From Apostichopus leukothele (Eukaryota; Echinodermata; Holothuroidea; Aspidochirotida; Stichopodidae): a stretch of 25,133 nucleotides of DNA. Positions within the stretch are counted from its first letter, which is position 1, and every line of letters begins with the position of its first letter. Positions 17,419-25,133 of the stretch are shown in pieces. Position numbers and translations under genes: made by a program. The DNA is taken from contig JAAAKB020000001.1 in NCBI GenBank assembly GCA_010014835.2, positions 722,748 to 747,880 of the forward strand, read 5' to 3'. The notes beneath the pieces were generated by a model. The model did not search any database. It saw only the letters and a list, made by a program, of their open reading frames with translations, and was not told the origin of the DNA.

Positions 17419-19120
17419 CTGTAAAACCGACCAGCAGCAGCAGCAGAGAAATGAAAAGATGATTACCATGGCGATGACCAGGTACTTATTATCCTCTCTC
17501 CATCTACTTATGTAACACGTGAGGCACAACCAGCCACATGTAGCCCATATGAGGATGTGTTTGTAACCAACAAGAATATTAAACATGGCACAAAAGACCT
17601 ACACTAAAACAATTAAACCATAATAATAAGTATCTACTTCATGTAAACCCATGAATCCCAATAAAAATATAGCACTCTACTTGAGCCTGAGATTCAACCA
17701 TGGTTATATACAAGACAGAAACGGGAACTATTCGATCCGTTTAAGATAATATTCAATAATTTAATTCAAAGTAATTAAGAACACTTAGACATATGGAATT
17801 GTCTAGTATGTAGTTTGGCCACAAGAATACTTGCTAGATACTTCAGAGAGAAAAAAAAATAGATGCATAATTAATATTTATTTTTAATTTTTTATATAAT
17901 TAATATTTTATTTTATATAATTTTTTTTTTTTTTTAGCCTTTGAAGATCCTGCTAGGATCGAAACGTCAGGCCAAGTTACTTTTACACATTCTCCTACAC
18001 AGGCTCTCTAGTGGGATAAGCAGTTTGCTAGCAGTTTTATTTTATTTTGTTTTCGTTCAATAATGTGACAGAGCATGAAAATTATCAGTGATGATCTGAG
18101 ACATGTGAAGGTTACTCTTTAGTGTTAACTGTTCTTCCTACAATGCATTGATTATAATAGATGTGCTCATGGGATCATTGAAAGACACACACACACCTCA
18201 ATGTACAAAACAAAACAAAAGGGGAAAAAAAGGACATTAAGAAAGCCTCAGAGGGGATTTAACTTCCAGGGTGTTTGGTTTATCTAGAAGGGCGTAAAAT
18301 GACATAGTCTGGTCGCTTGAAAACATTTAGAGTTTAAATAGGAATTTATTGACTTAGTATTGATTTATTGGAAAAGAGGTTTTAATAGAAAATAAATGAC
18401 AAAAGATTTCTTTTGCCCCATGACACTCTACAGTGTGGCAGTTACATGGCATTTATCCTTGTGTGATCCTAAATTACTTGCACACCGTTTAGAGAACAGT
18501 TTAGAGAACAGTAGGGTGCCAATAACAGCTACATACAGTATCAAAGGCAGTCAAATAAAATGAATTCAATGTAAAAAGGCAATTAAGAATGACAATCAGG
18601 TATATACTGTGTACATCTTTGTCATCAGTTTAAGGTGGGAAGGAGGTGGTAGGGAAATGGGGAAGGAGGTTGGTTGGGCATGGGAACTTGGGCGCAGGAC
18701 ATAAATTGGTCACTGATAAATTTCATGCCCACCCCTGAAAGAAATGCTGCTTTCTTCTCATACAGCAAACTGTTAAATCATATATTCTTCATTTTTGCTC
18801 CTATTTCATTATTGCCACAAAGGTTTTCTCTAAAAACATAAAAGGGGGGAGGATGGGGGGGGGAGGGTGCAAAAGGTGCCCAACAAGGATCCTAACCTCA
18901 GGCCCTACAAATGACCTTAATGCATCATGATCATCAGATTGTCATCTTATTTTCTCAATTGAAATTTGGTATCACATCAAAAGGGAGGAGGGGGGGGGGT
19001 TGCAGGAGGAAGGTTTCCTCTGATTTTGGAAAGGAGATCAATCCATTTCTTAACCCCACTGATGTTAAACCTGGTATCGTTAAAGGGAGAACCGACTGGG
19101 TCTCGTCAATCTGGACTAAC
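17419..19120. other. Non-coding stretch between MAM exons and nudE exon 3
   Basis: It contains an AT-rich block (17862-17935), a Penelope/hammerhead-like remnant (17936-18060), a short CA run (18187-18196), a G-rich patch (18632-18690) and two G-runs (18844-18866, 18984-19000). I searched it by eye for nudE exon 4 and for further MAM exons and saw neither. Formally it is part of the nudE intron 3. Confidence 0.55.
17936..18060 (+). mobile_element. Penelope-like element remnant with hammerhead-like hairpin
   Basis: After a T-run, the sequence reads cctttgaagatcctgctagg and continues with atcgaaacgtcaggcc. The hairpin gatcc-tgcta-ggatc (17946-17960) is followed directly by GAAAC and then GTCAGG. 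Known: minimal hammerhead ribozymes in Penelope-like elements have tgatga, a short stem II, then GAAAC and a cleavage triplet such as GTC. Here the stem and GAAAC-GTC are present, but the 5' core (cttTGA) departs from ctGATGA, so this copy is probably inactive. No reverse transcriptase is seen nearby. The element assignment is inference. Confidence 0.4.
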
Positions 19121-19269
19121 CTTTTTGCTCTCTCCAGGTCATCGTTAGTCTGTTCCAGTTCTCTAATATATTTGTCTAATTCTTCTTTGATAGCTTTAAT
19201 TTGGGCAAGTTCGTCTTCTAATTCATTAATCTGTCTGAGATACTGATTCTGTGACTGTTCAAGGCTTTC
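19121..19269 (-). CDS. NDEL1: nudE exon 3 (LIS1/dynein-binding coiled coil)
   Basis: Between acceptor ttttgtttcag and donor aaaag|gttagt. It encodes [20 protein letters not shown], then [18 protein letters not shown] and [12 protein letters not shown]. This is the most conserved part of the nudE coiled coil, around the LIS1-binding region in vertebrates. An in-frame ATG just upstream of the acceptor (19278) is intronic. The exon leaves in phase 2. Confidence 0.95.
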
Positions 19270-22200
19270 CTGAAACAAAAAAAGAAAAGAGAAGGATAGG
19301 AAAGAGAAATTAAAAGATTTAGTTCCAGGTCAGCATCAAAATATGCATCTATTCAGCTGGAACAGACCGTAATCCCCCTTTCAATTTCGTTTCTTGACCG
19401 ATACAAAGTTCTGCCAAAAGTCAAAATTGTTTTTAAACAAAAAGTCTGTGCATACTGATCAAAGGAGGAACTACAATTGAAACTAAAGTAAATGGATTTA
19501 TTATATGATTCATTATTATATATAGATAGCAGTTTGTGTAGAATCTATAGTACTGCTGTGTTGATTACAGTTGCAATGTACAGTAAGCATGGATTCCACC
19601 CAGTCCTGGAATATCACAAAGATACAGCACACAAATACACCTGTACATTAAAACAAAGCTACTGTATACTTGCAGGTGAATATAAACAGTATCTGTAACT
19701 CAAAGTGTTTACTTTGAGTTTAGGTTACTGTTGTATGGCAAAGATTTTCATTGCAGACGATCTCTAGACTCTTCCATCAGGCTATAATAATTGAATGTCA
19801 TGTAAAATATTACACAACATACTTAGCTAACACTAAATGACTACTGATACAGTAAGACCTTTGCACCACTCATTTCACCAAACAGTCTTGCAGGTGTTCC
19901 ATCTGGTGGCTTGATTTTGCAGAACTTTACTCGGAATCGACTTGTGCCGTTTTTGTGTGTGAAAGTTTCAATACCTTGAATGACCTATATGAACAAGGAC
20001 TCTTAAAAAGAACTTTTGTGGAAACAACAGTACCATTACACGGGGGGAAAGAAAGTCTTGACCCTTTCTGCCACACTAAGCCAAAATATTCTGTTGAAAC
20101 TACACAATTAGAATATAAAGATCCTCTGTGCAAAGAATATTCTTCTTTGACATCTGTTATTTTTATTTCTTAAATTGACTTTCATTTCGTGTATTACATA
20201 CAGAAGGAATTGAGATGCTTGTATCCTCAACACAAATTTCGGGTTGATACCATATCCTAAAACTGCCACATAGAATACACCTGACTTTATCATTTTGAAC
20301 TTTATAAACCAGATTCATTAAAGAAATTATGGTACAGTAGTTCAATGAAAGTATGATATGGTACTACCCATGATACTTTCCTTTTTTAGGTGAGGAGGTA
20401 ACTGTGGTGAACTTGGGAAGAGAGCTTAAAAATCACATGAGTAATGTTTATGATGAATTAATATCCTGAATGTTTTTCCAAAACAAAACTGAGATGCTAT
20501 TTCAAAAGGTTGAATAAATTGGCACTAAATGAGCATATTTACCTTTTCAAGAGCATATAAACATATTATCCAATATCCCTTGTACACTGGCACTATTATC
20601 AGAGTCATATAGTGGAGGCTTGAAGCAAGGTTCCCTTCCCACAACCCCCTCCCGATGTTTTTGTGTAATAGTATCTCATAGCCTCGTTAAAAACTCAAGG
20701 CAAAGAGAATCAGAGTCGGATCAAAGTACTAACCTTTAACGTCTCACATTCTAATTGTAACCTCTGGTTAGCTGCATGGAAGTCTTTGGCTTTTTTCTCT
20801 GCTTGCTCCAATTGTGTTTCTAATTCTTGTTCTAATTCTTGACTGCTAATTTGAAATTCTTCCAGCTCCTCCTTTGTCTCATCCAACCTGTAAACAGACA
20901 GTTCGACAAATGATTAAGTTAAAGTGCATGACAGTGATACTGTATGTCAGTACAAACTAAAAATAATTCTTGAACCTACTGTACTTGTTTACTGGATAAA
21001 TGTCTCTGAAGGGTTCAACAAGATTCAACTCAGAAATTACCAAGTTTAATGAGCTTTAAATGAAAATAAGTTCAAACTTAGAAAGTACATTTCTGTTCAA
21101 GAATAGAAAAAAGTCTATATAGAGACACATGTTATTTCTTGCATAATTTTTACAGAATGATTAATTGCTCTTAAAGTGATTCTATAAATTAATTCCTTCA
21201 ATTTCCATGATCCCAGAAAATCAGTGATTTTAATTAAGTACTGTATGTTAGTTTAAACACAGGTGCTTCCAACATTTGCCACACAGTATTTGGAAAAGAA
21301 AAGTCAAGAATGCTCAGCAAGTTCTATAGCCAGAGGGAACATATTAATGTAATAGTAAACAGTATCTAGCCATTTATTTGGTCGATAAGTAAAGCTGACT
21401 TAGCAGTTATTCCTTTGCTAGGTCTGGTCAATGAACATTGAGTCTGGTGTTTTATAGAAGGCAAATTCTCAAACACAAATTTTAAAGTGTTCATTACAAA
21501 ACTGTTAGAAAGTGCTCGGAATGTGGCATTTTTCAATCAAGCAAGACAAATATTTGCCGAAATCCCAGCATGAAATTTAAATGCTTGGTATTGCTTAACG
21601 AAGCTAAGGCCATTAGAGCGGAGAGCGTCTTGCTTTTTGCTTGTGTATAAATACAGTGTTGCATACAGTAAGTTGGGAACACATGTGAGCTAAACCAGAA
21701 TGTAAACAAAGCTAATGCAAATGACATTCATATTCTTGATACTTGATGTAACATAGTAATGACAGGTACCATTTGCCTCACTTTCATTTAAGAAAGCAGG
21801 CAATGTTGCTCAGTCCAAGACATATATACTTAACACAGAATTTATTATGTAAAGATAGGCTAGCCAAGCCTGTTCTGAGAAAAAACGTATATTATGTTGT
21901 AGGCCTACTATTACTGTTATGTGCCAAACTGAGCTAGATTATTTGGTACAGATTCTTATGTTATTACTTGTGCCGAAAGTTCTTCACCAAGTTTGGGGTC
22001 ACCTCTTACAATGCCTAACACAGGCAAAGACTATAGTAAGACAGTATAGCCTTAGTATAGCCTTAGTCTTATATTCTACGAGTATGAAGTTCTAACCTCG
22101 AAACATTACAATTAAAGTAGCCTGCAGAGCCATGGCTTGCCAAGACTAGTTACTAATAGCGAACATAACTACACGTTATAACAGAACTAAGCATAGACGT

Positions 22201-22498
22201 ATAGGGCTATGGCATAAGTTCCTGTAACTTACGTTGGAGTAGGTCTGGCACTAGGCCTAAATACCTTACGTCGGCACACACCACAGTATGTTGATGATAT
22301 AGGCCTAACCAGCATACAACAACTACAACTGGCTACACTACAGTAACCTACAGTAACGTTTATACTGTTTGAATACGGAATGAAGAATATAAATTGTAAG
22401 CACAACTGTTCTCACGTTTGTTTCAGTCGTTGTGATTTGTTTCTCCAAAATTTGATCTCATCTTCTGGAGAAGAAAACGTTGGCACTTCGTCGTCCAT
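19121..22498 (-). CDS. NDEL1: NDE1/NDEL1 (nudE) dynein regulator, exons 1-3, 3' part missing
   Basis: Exons in transcript order are 22416-22498, 20734-20887 and 19121-19269; phases fit (2, then 0, leaving in phase 2). The visible peptide is about 128 residues: [20 protein letters not shown], then [17 protein letters not shown], then [17 protein letters not shown]. The last block nearly matches vertebrate NDE1/NDEL1. Known: nudE proteins form a long N-terminal coiled-coil dimer that binds LIS1 and dynein intermediate chain and controls dynein in nuclear movement and mitosis. The full protein is about 345 residues, so about two thirds is absent. Vertebrate NDE1 and NDEL1 arose from one gene, so the symbol is approximate. 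The remaining exons are expected left of 19121 but are not found before the gap. Confidence 0.93.
19270..20733 (-). other. nudE intron 2
   Basis: A 1,464-base phase 0 intron. Short open frames on both strands (for example 19955-20173) have no recognisable content. No repeat or element was identified. Confidence 0.65.
20734..20887 (-). CDS. NDEL1: nudE exon 2 (coiled coil)
   Basis: Between acceptor gtctgtttacag and donor aaag|gttagt. It encodes [20 protein letters not shown], then [18 protein letters not shown] and [13 protein letters not shown], with continuous Leu/Glu heptads of the nudE coiled coil. The exon is 154 bases, completing a Thr codon from exon 1 and ending on a codon boundary. 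Confidence 0.94.
20888..22415 (-). other. nudE intron 1
   Basis: A 1,528-base phase 2 intron. It contains a small tandem repeat of tatagccttag (about 22047-22070) and several taggccta phrases between 21898 and 22310. An octamer atgcaaat occurs at 21715-21722, which could be chance. No gene was recognised. Confidence 0.6.
22416..22498 (-). CDS. NDEL1: nudE exon 1 with start codon
   Basis: The ATG is at 22498-22496 on the minus strand. The exon encodes [20 protein letters not shown] and SQRLKQ, the short N-terminus before the coiled coil, matching human NDEL1 in length and pattern (acidic start, F-S-S, E-E/D-x-x-[YF]W). The donor is aaac|gtgag, phase 2. The start is chosen by family length and because it is the first ATG of the frame. 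Confidence 0.92.
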
Positions 22499-22586
22499 TT
22501 AGAAACGGGAAATAGTAAGACAAGATGAAATAAAATAAGCCGTAGGCCGGCTGACTGCCTTCAAACATGAACACCCAAATTGTACC

Positions 22587-22627
22587 TGAAACGTCACTGC
22601 TGAGGTGATTGGGTACTTAGCCAGGTG
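22587..22627 (-). promoter_or_regulatory. Possible nudE promoter elements (CCAAT box, CRE half-site)
   Basis: On the minus strand, CCAAT lies at 22612-22608, about 110 bases upstream of the nudE ATG, and TGACGT at 22596-22591 between it and the gene. A CAGGTG/CACCTG E-box is at 22622-22627. The spacing fits a TATA-less housekeeping promoter, but these are short motifs and no transcription start is known. Confidence 0.3.
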
Positions 22628-23778
22628 CCCATTCTGAAATACTGCCCCCGTTCCGGCTGTTGTGATAAGTAAAGTTTTCATGTATGTTGTTCAGTCATTA
22701 TATCACAAGTTCGACCGATCAAAAAGTTGGAAGGCAGCCCAATGGTGTTGGCACTGGGTCGACTTGAACGGGTATTAATCTCCCTGGACCTGTTATTCCC
22801 CAGAAAGAGAACCTTAAGTTCCTAACGCCTTTGACAGTGACTATTACAGTTTTCTCAAATTACTACTCTGGTGCTACAGTGTAAGCCTACTGTCTGCATG
22901 TATTGTTTTTACAACACAACGTTCATTCTGTAATCGGGTCATTAACCAGCCACTCCTTGTACATACCGAAGGTTTCTTGAAAGAAGCATTCAAACGTGTC
23001 CATTCAGAGTAATGCTTTTAGGATACAAAACATTTTCTAAAAGACACAATTCACGTCTCTAAATATGAGGTAATAATGTAGACAATAATAAAACATGTAT
23101 CCATGTAAAGAGAGGTAGAATGTTATACCGAAATTCATTAGTCTATTTCTGATGCAGAAAAATGGTTAAATAAATTTTGAAGAAAAACATAAAATAATCT
23201 TTTTAGTGTGTTTCTATGACAACACACCTGTTTGATTAAAGCTAGATCAGCTTCAAATGCTGTCATATCGAAAACGGTGCTTAGCGAATGCCGCAAACTG
23301 CGTGAATTTGATATATCATTCAATGTTATTTGGTGTTAAAATCCAATACCGGGGTAGTCTATTTGCTTGACCATATTAGTCAGGGTTCATTTGAAAAAGT
23401 GGTAAAAATGTAAAAAATATTCATATTAAGTTTTCAGTACGTGGATTGTGAAAGACACAACGTTGAGAACCACATGAAACAACCATTCGAGGATACAGTC
23501 GATTTACCTTTTTTTGGTGAAAGAATATCAAGGAAGGTTTAATATAGTGAAATGAATTGTAATCTTATTTTGCACAGTAAACCGTAAGTTTCGTAAAAGT
23601 AGATCAAAGTGAAGAAGTAAATATTTAGACGTGAAATTATGCCTTCTAATGCATAATAATTATACAAATTAGGTTTGCATGCACCTTTGTTTACAATTTT
23701 GAGCGTGGGGTTGAAAAATCAAAACTAGAGTTTGAAATGTTTCCCCGAAAGTTAATGACGGCGGTATTGAAGAACTAT

Positions 23779-23852
23779 ACCGACTTTGCGATCTGCGTTG
23801 CAGTCATTGCCGACTTTTCAGTCCGCGTTCCCCACAATTTTGCAAGGTCGGT
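23779..23852. repeat. Foldback with internal direct repeat
   Basis: The arm accgactttgc (23779-23789) pairs with gcaaggtcggt (23842-23852), one wobble. Inside, the phrase ccgactttgcgatctgcgtt recurs about 30 bases later as ccgacttttcagtccgcgtt. It lies in a locally GC-richer patch with a 78-codon open frame. Confidence 0.4.
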
Positions 23853-25058
23853 AAGAAACCAAAAAGGAGAGGGGATGTACAACCCCACCCCGGGATCCAC
23901 ACCTAAACCAAACAGTAGCCATACCCTCCCAATTGTTACCATGCCTACCCCGCATTGCTACAATATGATTTGACTACGATTCTTTCTCATTTTCTTCATG
24001 ATATGAACATTGGCGAGTAATTACTGCATCAGTTTGAACTGTTAATAGGCTACTTGTTTTCATATCAGTATTAATTCACTTGAAAACAAAATTCAAGTCT
24101 ATTTTTGCTTCATTCGTGCAAAAAAGTCTTAACTTGATGCGAATCTTGATTAGTCCAGCTAATGCACCTTTTCACTGTCATTTTGTTGCAGAAGGGGTAA
24201 AATATCAATAAATAAGAAAAAAAAATAAAGATTGTAATTACCAAACAGAAATCACAGCAAAAGAAGTTGCTTTCAAAATTTATTATTTTACAAGGAATGA
24301 TACAAAAGAATACAATTTGGTGCATTTTTTTATAATTGTGTATTAACAAAATAGTTTAACCAATTATGACCAAAAATAAAGATGCAGGCATGACCATCTG
24401 TTATACTGGCATTGTAACAACCTAACTTAATAAAGGAGATACACATATCACCTGTTACTTCACAGTTGGGGGGGGGGGGGGCAGGGGTAATGGTTTACAA
24501 CACGATTTTCAATTGTTTCACATAAAAAATGTATAAAGTGCAAAAAAAACAAAAACCAAATTCTTGATGGAATGGAAGCTTCTAGTGTCAAGACTGCCTT
24601 TGCTCAGTTCACGTTACCATGGAAACTCTAGAGCAAGGATTATCATAAGAAGATGAATACCATGCAAATAACGTACTTGAAAACTGTAAACAAAATGTTT
24701 CAATGTGTATTGTACAGGTTAGTAATTTCAACATATGAAGCACTTTTGGTGTTAAAATTGAGTCGTCCCTACACCTGGAGTTATTCGGTTTGACCCAGGG
24801 GACAACTTTCACTGACGATTCTCAATTCGATAGAGCAGTACCATCGCAAAACCTGATAAAAAATTATTTTTGTGTCATGATATAAATTGTGCATTTTCAG
24901 ATCAGCACACGATTAATAATTTGATAACTTGTGCTTTGTTGAATGTCCAAGATAATCAATGTCTTTCATAGGCTAACGATCCTGTTGTCTTCCCAGAGGA
25001 ATATTCAGGACTGCCCATACTGGAGGTAGAACATGAGATGATGTGACATAGACAAATG

Positions 25059-25104
25059 CCCCCGCAAACCCCCACCCCCGCCCCCCCCCCCCCCAAACCC
25101 CCCC
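25059..25104. repeat. C-rich tract (G-quadruplex-capable on minus strand)
   Basis: Runs of five or more C are separated by one to five other bases, then one run of about 15, then seven C after aaa. The minus strand therefore offers more than four G-runs with short loops. Confidence 0.75.
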
Positions 25105-25133
25105 ACGCCTCAATCTCGCGAGGGAGAAGGGGA

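Larger units (their letters stand above)
22628..25133. other. Upstream region of nudE, no gene seen
   Basis: It contains a small palindromic repeat patch (23779-23852), an A-rich stretch near 24218-24230, a G-run at 24467-24481 and a strongly C-rich tract at 25059-25104. Several short open frames are present but none has a recognisable domain or convincing splice sites. Confidence 0.6.

Noticed and set aside
17392-17586. Signal-peptide-like sequence before the first MAM exon
   Set aside because: The leucine-rich stretch in frame with the MAM exon has no in-frame ATG after the upstream stop, and the frame with an ATG reads out of phase with the MAM domain. It also serves well as the pyrimidine tract of the acceptor.
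21715-21722. Octamer atgcaaat in nudE intron 1, and again at 24662-24669
   Set aside because: An 8-base motif twice in AT-rich sequence is not enough to call a regulatory site.
1-25133. tRNA or rRNA genes
   Set aside because: No cloverleaf with A and B boxes and no rRNA-like block was noticed on either strand; this was by eye only.

Overview
The window is animal nuclear DNA: multi-exon genes with GT-AG introns of about 130 bases to 1.5 kb, AT-rich introns with oligo-G/C runs and simple repeats, and one run of exactly 100 N. The three genes are animal-specific families. The compact introns, MAM-domain gene and LINE and Penelope-type debris suit a marine invertebrate deuterostome, perhaps an echinoderm; that placement is inference and the species cannot be read from the sequence.

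Positions 38-14463 (+) hold sixteen consecutive coding exons of one gene, the homologue of vertebrate TNRC18/BAHCC1, a large chromatin protein. The intron phases chain without conflict through all sixteen exons and give about 1,990 codons. In order they show a low-complexity Ser/Pro/His-rich N-terminal half, an acidic stretch, a lysine-rich coiled coil ending in an AT-hook, two tandemly duplicated exons, an Asp/Ser-rich stretch, a Tudor-like region and a cluster of AT-hook-like motifs. Both ends are missing: the gene enters from the left through a splice acceptor, and the expected C-terminal BAH domain is not present.

Positions 14464-15607 hold a LINE 3'-end relic, the 100-N gap (14904-15003) and a ten-copy 27-bp minisatellite. 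Positions 15608-17418 (-) hold three exons of an unidentified extracellular MAM-domain protein. Positions 17419-19120 are non-coding, with a Penelope-type, hammerhead-like hairpin remnant. Positions 19121-22498 (-) hold exons 1-3 of an NDE1/NDEL1 (nudE) dynein regulator, including its start codon. From 22499 to the end I see only its upstream region and no gene.

The genes are not an operon and do not obviously act together: one nuclear chromatin reader, one cell-surface or secreted adhesion-type protein and one cytoplasmic dynein cofactor. All three are open towards the gap and lack their 3' exons. The join at 14904-15003 therefore hides substantial sequence, or links contigs that are not true neighbours. 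I found no clearly new biological system. The most interesting signals are the ancient exon duplication inside the TNRC18-like gene, the three open-ended genes around the gap and the hammerhead-like hairpin.
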